NCBI GenBank assembly: GCA_900239685.1
Contig: OENT01000934.1
Location: 1-64,000 of the forward strand
DNA: 64,000 nt
Source of the DNA: Rotaria macrura
Lineage: Eukaryota > Rotifera > Eurotatoria > Philodinida > Philodinidae
Direction of reading: 5' to 3'
Of the stretch, positions 32,501-46,800 are shown one piece after another. The stretch's first letter is position 1. Every line of letters starts with the position of its first letter. The notes under the pieces are model-generated. The model made no database searches and was not told where the DNA came from. It was given only the letters and a program-made list of their open reading frames with translations. The position numbers and the translations under genes are program-made.

Positions 32501-35500
32501 CGAATGTCATTACATTTCAAGAATGTCACCATTGTTATGATAATCATCCGATCAATTCTATGATGCGTCACTATCATCGTTTGAAACTAACCTGTGCTAA
32601 TATTCCACAAATAATTGCTTTGTACGAAAATAAAAACATTGCTTTTCGTTGATGTAATTGTTAAATTTGACTTTCGATGTTCTAGAACAGCAAGTGTTGG
32701 AACGAGAAAAGGAAATGCTTTCAATCATCTCATTCATTTATGCGCTAATCTTGATTGTTTTGAGGTGTCTGCCGTTGAACAAGGTGCTGAAGATAATGAA
32801 GTTCGTATTTCAACAAACACCCCATTGAGTGATACTATATTGAATGTATCGAAAGATGAATACAATCCCGTGACATTGAAACTAAAAGATGATGTTATGA
32901 GACCAATAGCTAGTCAGCTTGCCTATGATTTAACTACGATGGATAGTCAAAGCCGAGAAAATTTTCTCGTATTGGAACATCAAGCTGCATGTAAAAAGAA
33001 TGATCGTGATGCTATCATTGGTACTGATTATCTACTAAAATTTCATGTAGGAAAGAATGATTTATTGTTTTTTTTTCTTCTGATTTTTTCTACTGATTGA
33101 TGTTTGCTAATTTTAGCGTTTTCTTATGTTTTATGAAGATTTGCCACTTGATCAATGCATGAAATGGCTTATAGAAACTTTACAAGGATCTACGGCTAGT
33201 GCACCAACACAATTCGATAAATTTTGTCGAAAAAAATTGAACGAATTCCAGGAATATGTTGCAATTCATCTATCGCAGTCAGCTCGTGTCCAAGCTAAAT
33301 TGCAGAAACTTATTTCAATGATTCTAACTTTGCATACGCCAAATTGTCGAGGTAATACGATCTAGCATAATTTCCAAATTCACCATCTTCTATATTTTAA
33401 TTTAATGAAACGTTTGAAACAATTTTTTACATGTATATATATAGTTCAGAATATCGAACAGAAACAGTAGCTCATTCAGTTATACACATTGTCTCCTGGC
33501 ATAAAGATAAAACTTCTTTAAGAATAATGTCGACACTCCTTAGTAGTTTAAATTTTAGCCAAGCTATGTCTTATAAATGTTGATGAATTCTAAGAAATTC
33601 AATCTATGTATTGAGTACGACAGAAATCATAGAATTAAACAGATAGTGTCGACATCGAGCAAAATGACAACAATAAATTTCGACTATGCATCGTGATAAC
33701 ATCTGTACTATGAGAAAATTTCTAATACGATACGTATTGCCGTGAAGGACATTAAGTAAATAATAGTGACAAATGACTTTATAATCTAACGGAATATATA
33801 TATATATAACATAGATGTTGATTGATGTCATTATTCTATTGTTGCCAAAATACGGTGATTTTAGTTTGTCTTTAAAAGTACAAATTTTGGAGTCTCTCAA
33901 AAGCACAAGAAAAGTGATTGAGTTTTTAAATGTAAGTGGAAATTTAAGATAAAAGCAAGCTTTGATGAATATATCTTGTACGGAATCCAAAGAATCTTTC
34001 AATTGACTTTTGTGCTGATATGTGTTCATGAAATCTCGACTAATTTGGTGTACATAAACCAGCATGTAGTAATTAGAATATGATCATATTCATAGTTGAG
34101 ACAAGAAACAGTGACAAAGTTGTCAAACATTTGATAAGAGCTAAATTATCGTAGCGTTTTTTCTTTTCCTGAGAAGTATCAAATCAAAAATCAAACTAAA
34201 TTGTTGCTCTACTTCCGTCACATTCAAATTATGAGCTTCCATGAAATTAGAGTATCTCCTACACGAATGAAACTGATCTAAATGTAGATTTACTGGTTGC
34301 TCCAGAGTTCATACACTGAAGATATATTTTGAAGCAGAATGAGTCTACTGTATAATATGAATATATTGAATTCGAACTGGTTATTCCACTTAGAGATCTC
34401 CAGCTCACGCTCATGACCGTTGATATGAGTGAGCGTGAATTGTATATCCCTAACTTAATTTATTAACTCTATGAATGTCACTGTCCAAAAACAATTATTC
34501 AATCACTGTATGCATCATAATCAAATTCTAATCCTACGCTTAGATTTTACTATGCATAATTCATTGAAAACACCTTATCGTTGTCGAATATATATTCAAT
34601 CATAAAATCATGTCCTTTTCTGTGTCACTGATTCAATTTTATCTGCTTAGCTGGCATTTAATTTTTAAACTCCATGATACACGTGTATCGGAAGTATGCT
34701 CTTAGTGAAATTATATTCAGCATCCTAATCAGTTCCATATCTGGTTTCAGTCGCGAAAACAAAAAAAAAATAGGAATACGATTTCTTTCTTAAAAGTCTA
34801 TAACCCATTTCAATTTGCATGAATCCATTGATCATCGTTGAATACTTAGATGGGACTGTGTATGTTTTCAGAAGGAACGAAATAAATCTTCATTTATATT
34901 TCACACCTAGTAGAACTTCAATAGTGAATTCGATAAATGATACGTTGTTTGTTCCTTTTTCTTGAATGTTTAAATTTCGAATCTTTTTTTTATAACGATG
35001 AATTAACGTTCGTACATTATTAGGTCTTGTACTTGTACGTACCAAATTTCATGCAGCAACACTCGAAGAGTTTCTTAATAAGGATCCAGAATTAATTAAA
35101 TGTCAAATATCAGTGGGATACTTAACTGGGCAAGGTTCAACCGAAGAATTCTCACTGCCTGGAAATCAACAAGCAACAGTTCTTAATGAATTTCGAAAAG
35201 GTAACTTGTACGTTACATCAAATCATGTCCTTTAGTAATGAGTTTTTGTTTGCGTGTTTTCTTTAAGGTACAAAAAATCTACTCATAGCTACCGGTCAGT
35301 TCATTGAAACATCGCCAACAAATCATCGAAATAATTCTATTTCATCTTTCTAGATGTTGCTCAAGAGGGATTAGATGTAGCTGAATGTTCGTATGTTATT
35401 CGTTATGAATTCGTGTCAAATGAAATAGGTACTGTTCAAAGTCGTGGACGAGCTCGAGCTGCTCAAAGCAAATGTTTTCTTATAACAGAAACATGTAATT

Positions 35501-36182
35501 CGTTTAATCTTTGCATAACACACATTGATAAGTGAATATTTTTTAAACGTACTGCAGTATCGGTAAATAATCACCGTGAACTAGAGAATCGAGGAAAAGA
35601 AGAAGAAATGAAACAAGCCATAAATGAATGGCGTGATCGAGGCGTTCAAGAATTTAAAAAGCTTCTACTTCAAGAACAAGTACGATATTATTATATATTC
35701 TTTTGCTAGTAGTACCTCTTCTTGTCTAGAGTGTAATAGTGAAGGATTTAATAAAAGTTGATGTTCAACCAACGACAGCACGATCTCATCAATCTAATAA
35801 TGAAACAGCTGCTGAAATTCATTGCCGTTTTTGTGATACATATCTTTGTAAGGGTTCGAGTTTACGAGCTCAAGGTACCACAATCGTTTGCATTGATTCA
35901 GCATTCGAACAACTTGTTAAACCACCGAAATCGTCTGGAGGTTATTTGAAATATTTATATTGACATTTACATTTGAATATTTCATTGATTTTCATTGTAG
36001 AGAAATTCATCTGTCCCAACAAAACATGTCATAGAGAGCTTGGCGGTGTTATTTTGTTATCGCGTAATGTTCCTGGATATGCATTACAAATAACAGCATT
36101 AAAATTTCTGATGAAAAATGAAGATGCTCCACGTCTCTTTAAAAAATGGAGTCAGTATCAAGGATTTATCCAACCGTTATGA
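29538..36182 (+). CDS. RING/B-box RIG-I-like receptor (DECH helicase + RIG-I-type CTD), 880 aa
   Basis: Exons are 29538-29652, 29733-30364, 32047-32270, 32345-32460, 32522-32621, 32686-33046, 33117-33351, 35024-35200, 35268-35294 (27 nt), 35354-35494, 35558-35679, 35730-35940 and 36001-36182 (2643 nt, all in phase). RING C3HC4: C13, C16, C28, H30, C33, C36, C42, C45. B-box-like zinc domain: C79, C82, C91, C94, C99, C102, H106, H110. Helicase: Walker A TGAGKT (243-248), DECH (362-365), TAS (397-399), an RLR-type insertion with long helices, and motif [10 protein letters not shown] (691-698). CTD: C782-x2-C785 and C825-x4-C830, the same spacing as the RIG-I zinc site. RIG-I-like receptors sense viral or unusual double-stranded RNA; nematode relatives (DRH) work with Dicer. 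No CARD, PAZ or RNase III domain is present, so it is not Dicer. The RING predicts E3 ubiquitin ligase activity, possibly self-directed (inference). Confidence 0.92.
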
Positions 36183-37863
36183 TTTTTTATGCCTATTCTA
36201 TTTTTTTTTCTTTATGAAAAAATGAAATACTTGATGTCTTATGCTTTCTGAAAAACTAATTTTTTCTTTTATTTTTTAAGTTGCAGTTGATAACTATTAT
36301 GAATTATAAATATGACATACTGTTGAAAAGTTAATTTGCCGATATAATGCGTCAGTAGTATTTTCGGATTTATTATTTATATCTAGTTGATTGTTAATAA
36401 TGTCGTGAAAATTCTACTAAAACTTTATTTATTACATATGAAGTTTAATATTTTTTTAAACTAATAAATCGCAATGAAAGTGAAACATGTAGTACAAATG
36501 AAAATAACACTGTTTTCCTTCTAATCTTTGATTATCACTCAGTTGCAGTGTATTGTTGACTATAAATATTGTGTTCTATTCAATTGAAAATACTTTTTCA
36601 GAGAAAAAATAATATCTCGATAAGTAACTATGAATTATGATACTAATACATTCCACTCGTTCACGAATGTTCAAATGAGATTGTTTTAGTATATGATTGT
36701 ATAACAAGAAAGACAATCGATGAATGACTACGATCATAAACGAAAGAGAATGAAAACTACAGTATGATTAGTATTCATTTGCAAATAATTTATCGTAAGT
36801 TACGATTAACAAACATCACACGCTGACTACTTTTGCAACATAGACTAAACGAAGATTTGTGTAAGTTACTCAGAAAAAAATGCTGATCATATTTATGCAT
36901 GACTATAAAAATTAGTCACTCTGCCTTAACTATGAAACTTGTATGTGTTACTAAGCACTTATTCATTCTATTTGTTATAGTTTTTCAGTTGCCTGCATTC
37001 AGAGAATAATTACAATGGTACAGTTACTATTAATGATTCAGCAATCATTTTTTGGACATGTTGAACGAGAAAAAAAGACAGATGTTTAGAAATGTGTCTC
37101 CAATGTTAGTTTCAATCTATTCACTCCATAACTAAGTAAAACAATGAATTGAAGTAGTCAGTCAATTCATTGATACCTTGTATAGTTAAATTATTGACAT
37201 GCTTAACTTAGTTCACCCCTCTATGTAATAGCGACCTCTTTTGTATTCATTATTAAATCATGTTTACTCATTTAAGATCTCTCATAATCATTCATTTTCT
37301 AAACGAAATCGTAATCAATATTATATAGCACTATATATCTTTGAATTATTGCAAAACATCGACGGAATTCTATCGAAGGTAAAATATCGATCTCATGGCG
37401 GTCAAGTACACAAAGAACGTAAGAGAAGTACACGTTGTGTTTCTTCTATTACTATGTTGATTATTTATGATTTTTAGGTCATTGTTTATTATTCTTTATT
37501 CGCGTGTATTTTGTAAAAGTACATCGTCGCGCGTGGTCGCCGTCGTCATCATCCCTGCTCTCAATTGTTCATAGTGTACATAGGCCTTGTCTATCTATTC
37601 CCTTTTCGTGTCTTGAATTTATTTGGACGTTTTGTACCTATGTAAAAAAAACAAAACAAAATAAAAAGTGACCATTATTATATCTTGAACAATTTGTACT
37701 AGCGAATCCTGGCTAATAATTTTGAACATTTGTGCATTTCTGGTCAAACAATTTTCTTTCGTTATATACGTTCTATTTGAAAATACGGTGAGAAGAGTGT
37801 AATTTAACAAAATTATCAATGTTCTGTTTGTTGTATTGTAGTTAATAATTCATGGTACATGAT
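36183..37863. other. Intergenic, with CpG-rich patch upstream of Pumilio
   Basis: No gene is supported. At about 37489-37560 a short CpG-rich block (cgtcgcgcgtggtcgccgtc) stands out from AT-rich DNA, about 300 bp before the Pumilio ATG, and may mark promoter or 5' untranslated sequence. The rest is plain AT-rich DNA. Confidence 0.4.
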
Positions 37864-40800
37864 ATGTGGTCCTCACAAAATAATACAGATTATTCTTCTA
37901 GTGGTGAGAACAAAAAGGAAGAGATTGTTGGAATTACTTCGACTTGTTTAATTTTTCTCGTTTAGAGCGTTTAGCTCATTCAGTTTCACAACCCATTAAT
38001 ATGCCGAATCGATCATCGGATTTAACATCAGGCTATACAGACTCGCATAATGTTGTTTTTTCACCGAAATCGACCGATCCAGCAAACCTCGGCGTTAATA
38101 TGTGTATTAATATACTAGAAGGTGATAATTCACCACGTGTAAAAGATAATAACATTAAAGATGTTTCACAACGTTTACAAAATATGAAAATTTACGTAAG
38201 TAAAATGAGTTATTTTTTATAAACTCAGATTTTTTTCGGCCTAAATTAAGTATGAACAAATGTCTGTGAGCATTACACAAATACTATCTTAGAATAATTT
38301 CAATTTTATGATTAAATTTCACTAAGGATATTCTCCTAGAAGCTAATAGTTTCACGATTGTTGTATCGTTCAATTTTTCTTTTTCAATACAAAATTCTAT
38401 TGATTCGAGAGTTATCTAGATTGAGACTAATGTTTAACATAGATCTGTGTTCAGTAATCATTCAAAAATTCATTATGTTTCGTTCAAATCGAAGAATTCC
38501 TAGCAAAAAAAAATACCCTATCCATCACAAATCGTGTAGAAGTGATTCTCGCATCTCATACGAATCAGTCTCTTTTGTATCTGTCAATTACACAGATGTA
38601 GACTTCAATTGAAGAAGAAAAACAAATATTTGTTTAATGAAGAGGATTCATTGAAAATCATTCATTTGCTAGAAAATTGACGCTCTAAATTTACACATGT
38701 TTGATCACACGAAGACGTTGCTTTAAGCATCGATGAATGAACCGGAAGCAAAAGAAGATTATTGGGCATGGATGCGAGTGTGGGAGAGAGGGGTCATACC
38801 CTTTATATATCTGTTTGTTACATCATAAGCTGGAAGAGTGTAAAGCTAACCATTGTCTAAGCAACAGACTCAATATGCATCATACTAAACAAAGATGTAG
38901 GAAATGAACCGTGACATGGCGTGACGTTCTGAATTTTGTCGTCTATCTGTGTTGATGTCAGGCGTAAAAATCACCTTTTAATGAGACGTAACCGAACTAT
39001 GATAAACTTCGTACTTCGGCTATTTATGACATAATGAAAGAATATATATATATATATATAAGTGGAATTAATGCCAATAAAATTCATACCATTCGATTAA
39101 TTGTTTTTTATGTCGCCTTCCATAAAAATTCATTTGCAATGCCATAGAAAAAAATGACCAGTAGTTCGCTAATGAACTATTTCATAGTACATAGATACAC
39201 AACGTTATTTTCTAGAAGTAAAATGGAAAGAGTTTGTTCTTTTTCGTTATCTTTTCCGTAAAAAATTCTGCTCACGGTAAAAGAACATCGTTCTTTTAAT
39301 CTTAATTTCATAAATTATTCAGTGTGTCGAGTACACTTTACTTCATTTACGAAGAAGAGATTTAAAACGAGCAGACGTACAAAACTTGGCAGTGAATAAA
39401 TTTTTACAAGATAATGCAAGTAATCTATTATAATAATATTGTGGATAAGATCTAAATACATTGATGTTTCGAATTCAATTTCTTTCACTACACAATAGTT
39501 AATATTTTTCTCTGAGAGAAATAAGTTCAATAGCATATGAGCACTATTGCCTTCTATTGATTGATATCAACACCATCGACTACGAAATGTGATTACCGTA
39601 TCTGTTCAGGCTGACAGTGATAATGATAAAAAACCAATTGATATTACAAATGATTGTAAATCTGATGAAACAATGGGTGATAAGGTATTAAAAAGTTCAA
39701 ATCATAAACAATCACCACATTCATCACCTGGTCATGTTAATCCAAATTTAACAAACAGTAATACAATTGAAAATCTTTCATCCACAAATACAATGTGTCC
39801 TACGGATGATCCGAACGATAGTGATATATCATCGGCACATGCTATGATCAACGGTATGTCAACAGCATCTGTACCCATACCATTTCAAGCGATGCAAACA
39901 GATAATCATCAACAACAAATGTTACTTTATCAACAACAACAACAAGAAGCGTAATTTAAATAGATGTGAAAAAAAGAAAAATTTTTTCATTTAACTCTTA
40001 TTTTAGTTATCAAGCACAATATCCAAGACTTCAACAACAACAAACAGCTCATTATGAAATAGATCCACGAGCAACAAATTTTCAACAATTTGATTATACA
40101 TTAATACAACCACATTCGTAAGTAATACCAACTGTGTCAACATTGATGACCTATTCAGACTTGAGAAAGCTTATTGTAGATTATATCGAGATGTTTCGAA
40201 TGTACTTGATAAGAAATCTGACATTTTGACGAAATTTTAAATTCATAAAAGTTCATTGCTTGTTCTATAGATGATATCAATCGATCGATAAATCAAACTT
40301 TCTCATGCTTAGATTTTCACTACTTGTGATTCTTCTTTTGTCGGACATAGAATATCTAATGTAGACATTGAATTTTCTATCGAGAAATTCCTATCAATTT
40401 TCTCTCTTAATATTATTTTTGATTAGCATAAGTTCATCTAATGAGAAACAAACATGATATTCCATGTCAACATCAAGGCTAGCATTCATTACTGTTTCCG
40501 ATTGATAGAAGAAAATTTCACGAAAACCATTACTAAAGCTGAAGTACAGATTGCACTTTGATTATGATTCACATTTAACTTATTTAATCTAGTTGACTGA
40601 CATCATAACATAATGTATATATCTCTTGAACATTGTTGTCAGCTATTGATAGTTGTAATACATCACCTAAGGACAAGAATCATTGAATATTTCTAAAACA
40701 ATTATTCACGACCAGCACACGCCTTGGTTTTAATTCAATGGAAAATCTCAATTGAATGTAAAATTGAAGTCAATAAACAACAGCTCATAACATACATTGT

Positions 40801-43800
40801 TCGTCGCTTTGTGAATCTAGACAATATGATTAATAAGTGGATTCTACTTTCTTTTCAATGTTTTCGTTTTTTAAGTCCAACTAACACTTGTCTAATAGCA
40901 TAGGGTTCTTTTTATTTCAAATGTACTCAATCAATTTTTATTTTTCTAGTTTTGAAAGTCAATCGATAATCTCAGCTTTCAATCCCCAAGCATCAGGTAC
41001 AACACAACAGGATGCACAATTAGCTAACTTAACTCAAACACCACTCATGTCCTGGCTTTCGACAGCTGTTGCAGCCCAACAATCGTCAGCTAATCCTCAA
41101 GCATCCTATGTACCCTCATCAAATCAATATATCATTAATAGTAATCAAGATAATTACTTACAATCATTAGCTAGTTTTCATCAATCATCCGCAACGCATC
41201 CATCATTTCAACCTCAATATTGGTCTGCTGTACCAACAGCTGTTATGTTTCCCCCACCACCACAAACAATCTTAACTCAACAACAACAACAAACATTAAA
41301 TAATGAGCCACAATCACCACAATCGAAAGGAAATAATAACAATACTCGATCAATGACACCGCCTAGTTCAACAGATTTATTAGGTACATCACAGTCAAAT
41401 CAACAACAAACACAATACATAAATATGTCACGTGCCGGACAAACACCTGGTAGGAAATAGTCAAATACTTCATTTGAACACATATAGATTTTTTTCAACG
41501 AATCATCGTGTTTTTTCTTTGTTTAATTAGTTAATTTTCCATTTTTTGCGGCTGCCTCACCTACTTTTCTCGATCCAAATTTGATGATGCAAACATCAAG
41601 ACAGCCTGCTGGTTCACCTGGCCTTCGTATGTATCCACAACAAGTACCCATACCAAGTAATTTTTCTTATTTCAACAAATTACTCGTCTCTATTTTACAT
41701 ACATGCAATTTACTTCTTTAGTTAATACAAATAATCAAGGTGGTCTTTATGGAAGTCCCGTTGCAAGTTCACTTTCAAGTTCATTCAATGGTAATATTAG
41801 AGAGTTTTTATTTTATTTTGTCACAATATCAAAAATATTTGAGTGGAATTATTTCTATTTTTTCAAATATGAATCGAATCTTGCCGATGTATCTCTACGC
41901 ATCGAAATACATCAGAAGTATAGATTGACATATCCATGTAATATTTTCGAGAAAGTAAAACTTGTTTTGAAAGACACAATCTGGTCAACATGTTCGAAAA
42001 TAACAACGAGAATGCGTATTTTGAAAGAGCAGTCATGCAATTCTGGATGTATTAGGAGGACACATACATTTTCACGGGTCAAAGCATATTGCCATCTGCT
42101 TTTCGAAATGTCTCCATACAGATATCTGTTTGCCGTTTTATGGATCCTGGGAAATGAATAGACCGACAGCTAATTATTTGCTCAATGATTTAGAAAATTG
42201 TGTTATTATCTCTGTAGATCTTTTAACGAGATCAAGTTCTTTATGGAAATACGAATAGTTCTAGAGCATAAAAGGAGGAATTCCTAGAAAAATATTTGCA
42301 AAGAATTAGAATATCACTGACTTCAATATTTTTATTTCTGAATGTAGAAAAGCAAAAGAACAAATAATATCATGTTCACAATTTGAAACGGAAAAAATTT
42401 CTAAGAAAATAGCATGTTTATTGGTGATGTATACTTTCTGATTCGCAATCGATAGAAGTATATAGAAAAACTTTCAAAATATGAACCTTCGAATTTGACT
42501 GTTTTCTCTTTTTTACATTGATCAATAATTGATTTATAGCTACTATAAATAACTTTTACATATTGACTTTGATATTGATGATACTATGGATATTTTTCCT
42601 AGTTTCTTATAATTGTCATATATTAACCCTTAAGATAGAGAGTACATTGAATTTGATGGACACATCAATTGGCATTCTTTTCATATTCAACATGTATCAA
42701 CACTGAAGCCTATTATGGTTTGTGTTAAACATGATCAATATTTTCCCATTAACTACAATTCTAATCAAGGAAAAACATTCTACAGATATCCTATTTTAAT
42801 CAATTATTTGAAAAACTATTATATGCATGGGCATACTCAACGTACCTAATGCATATTAGCAATTCATTTGTCGATGATAGTATGTATTTAGTTCGACATC
42901 GTTCAATGGATATTTTGATAGTTAGTGTAACTATGCATAACAGACATTTCACGATAACCATAGTAGGAAGATGTGTAAGTCTCTCGATACGATGTTATGA
43001 CTAATTGAATATTGAAATCATCTTTCGGATACTCTAAATCTAAGAATCTGATGACTTCTATTGACAATTGAAGAGCTTGATAAAAACAAAGACTATTCAA
43101 TAGAAAAACTGAATGTCTAGAGACCATTATCCATGGTCTTTTTTTATTTATATGATGATAAACTATTGGAAATATCGACATGTCTACTTTGAATGATTTG
43201 TAAACATTCGATTTTATTTATTTCGACATAGATGTGTATACAGTTCCAACCCAACGACGTGATGGTCCGATGGCTGATTTTTCACGTTTTCCAGGTGATC
43301 CTCGTCTATCTAAACAAGGTCAACAACAACAACAACAACAAACACCATTATATCATGGTCAAATAAGTGGTTTACCACCGTCACCTGCCTATAATAGTTT
43401 AATTACATCGATGACACCACCACCATCATCGAACACGGCAACATTTGATGGACTTTTTAGCACGAGATTTTTTCCAACTCAAGGACAACAAACAAGTGGA
43501 TCACAACAGCAAATGATGAATGGCAACGATATGTATGTTGGACGTCGTAGTGTTGGTAGTATAAATACTTCCATGCCGAGTTTCTATCCACCAAATGTCT
43601 TCGGTAATAACGGAAATAATAATAATGGTTTGAACGGTAATGGAAGTGGATCTGGTCGCGATTCGAATATGATACGTAGTAAATTACTCGACGATTTTCG
43701 AAACAGTCGTATGCCAAATTTACAATTACGTGATGTTATTGGCCATTTTGCAGAATTTTCAATGGATCAACATGGTTCTAGATTTATTCAACAAAAACTT

Positions 43801-46800
43801 GAACGTGCAACAAATGCTGAAAAAGATTTAGTTTTTAAAGAAATACTTCCCAATGCTTCACAACTTATGACAGATGTTTTTGGAAACTATGTTATTCAAG
43901 TAAAAGCAAAACGAAGATATTCATTGGCCGAGAGTTTTTCTTTTAAATTTCATTTTTGTTTCTAGAAATTTTTCGAGTTTGGTACACCTGAACATAAAGC
44001 ATATTTAGCTCAACGTATACGAGGCAATGTTTTATCACTTGCTTTACAAATGTATGGTTGTCGTGTTATACAAAAAGCTGTCGAAACTCTACCTATTGAA
44101 TACCAAATGCCTATAGCACGTGAATTAGATGGTAATGTCATTAAGTGTATTGAAGATCAAAATGGAAATCATGTTATACAAAAATGTATTGAATGTTGTT
44201 CAAGTGAAACTATTGAATTTATTATACGTGATGTAACAAGACAAGTCTATACACTTTCAACACATCCATATGGTTGTCGAGTTATACAACGTATACTTGA
44301 AAATTGTAAAGAAGTTCAAACACGACCTATACTCGATATATTACATAATGAATTAGAAAACCTTGTGCAAGATCAATACGGTAAAGGATATTATATGTAT
44401 TTATTGCAGGATAGTTGACGTAGAGAGATGAAATTGATCTGTTGATTTGAAGTCAATATTTCTATACATATCTTGTTTGAACTTATGCTATGCAATGTTT
44501 CTTTCTTGCACAAAGTTATTTTCATACCATGTCGCATTAAAAACTTCTTCTTTCCAAATGATGACTCCCACAGAGAAGTTGTGTTGTTTCCATTATGCTT
44601 GGAAAGTAGTAATTCACTATTAATTATATACAGCATTCTATGGTTCTACGACTACTATTGAAAATAATCGGTGATCAAGACATTTAACTGCAACTCATGA
44701 ATGCTAAAGAAATGTTGACTTATGATCTTCAGAATATCTAGACGTTCGAGGAAAAAACTTGGATGCTATATTTGGTTTTGTAATTCAAAAAGGAAACAAA
44801 CATGCAGCCGATCTATAAATAACTCATAGAGTTTATCGATAACTGTTTTTCCGTCGTAGAATATATTTCAAGCCTTCCTAGATTTAAAAAAGAACGCAGT
44901 CATGAGAAGCGCTAGAACACAGTATACTTCGAGAAAAATAGAAGAAGAAAGAACTCACAAGATGTCGTGATATACTATCAGATTAACACTGATATTCTTT
45001 CGTGTTGATTTCAAATGTACCACATCTTCCGCTAGAATAATTAATAAAAATCTTTCTTTTAACATTCATAAAAGAATTTTGTGCTTCACTTCAGTATCCT
45101 TTCAACAAATTAAACTCAACGGGAATGCTACATACATTTGTATGATCTACAATTAATAGTTGATTATGGCTTTCAAAGCACCATAGGAAGAAGTACATTT
45201 TCTCTAGGGTGTCATCATGTTGTAAATTCAAAAGATGCTAATGCATCGAAGACAATAGCAGCTTTCGAGTCATGTACAATTAAAATTAAACAAGAAATAA
45301 AAAACAATATAATTTCATCTATCAAAAGAAGATAGACACATGAATTAGAATAAAGTATTACTATCTGTTGTGAAAAACATCATTGTATTGAATACATGAC
45401 CAAATGTTTGTGTCATTTCACAACGAATCTATATGAAATAAAATAGATTTTATTTTTCTTGTCTTATTTTTGAAGGAAATTATGTCATTCAACATGTATT
45501 AGAACATGGAAAAGTTGAAGATCGCAGTAGAATAATAAGTGCGATTAGTGGTCGTGTACTGCAATTATCACAGCACAAATTTGCAAGGTAAAAAGATTGA
45601 CTATATATATATATATAACATGAAGACAAATGAATTTAAGACTCATTGTTTTTTTTTCTTCTATTTCAGTAATGTTGTTGAAAAATGTGTTACTTATGCA
45701 ACACGAGATGAAAAAAGACAACTGATTGATGAAGTTGTCTCATTTGGTGATGGGTAAAAGACAACTAAAAGTTTTTCCTATGATGAGATAAGCAATTGAA
45801 TTTTTCGATTTTATTTCCAGGCCTAACAGTGCTTTGTTAACGATGATGAAAGATCAATTTGCTAATTATGTTGTACAAAAAGTAAGTCTTAATAACAACA
45901 ATGAAAATAATCGTAGTTTGAATGCTTCCATACCGGATCAATCTTGTATGTGTGGATTCATTTTAATCTATTGGAATCTAAAATTAGATTAGTTCATTTC
46001 ATTGAAAGTACATTAATCTGGCATCTGTTTTTGACGGATAAAAAAAGAAATTACATCTGGTTTTGAATTAATATTTTCTAGTGTGAAACTTAATGAAGAC
46101 ACTACCATGATCTATTCTTCTCTGTTTAAGATATGGGCTTCTAAATTAAGAAATATGTAGATGATTGATAAATAGATAACATGAGATTGTGTTGTAATAG
46201 TGAATATATTTATTAGTGTAGAATAAATACCATTATGAGCTCTGGAATCTTCTACACTGATCACTGTCAAGAATTTTATAAGAAGAATTTGTAGACCTAT
46301 TCTATTATGGAAAGCTTTTTTTCTTTCTTCATCTATGATGAAATGTTTTTGACTAGAAGAAACCTGTTAAAATTTAATTCATGCTTTTAGCATATATAGA
46401 TTATATTTTATGACTTAAATGACTTGAAACATAGTCAGAATGTAAATTCTAGTTCTTGTAAAATTCAATTGAATACGTTTTTTTTCTTCATCAAGTAAGA
46501 AAAAGCAAACAACATTGAATATTTTCTTAATAAAGGAATTTAGCAGTTTTGTATCTAAGTTTTGAATTATACAACACTTTATAGGCAATAATTTCGATTG
46601 ATTCAATAAAATTACCATAGATTGAGAATCAAGAAATTCTTTCTTGACAATCGAACTAGAAATCACATACATATATTGTCACATAAAACTAACAATATTG
46701 ACATGCTGGTACTGTCAATCGATAATCGATTCTAGTAGACTTTTAACCATTTATTCTCTATATTATTCACAAGGGTTTCATGAGATGTCAAATAGTCATG

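Noticed and set aside
29538..36182. Dicer as identity of the helicase gene
   Set aside because: No PAZ, RNase III or dsRNA-binding domain follows the helicase, and the C-terminal zinc cysteines match the RIG-I family.
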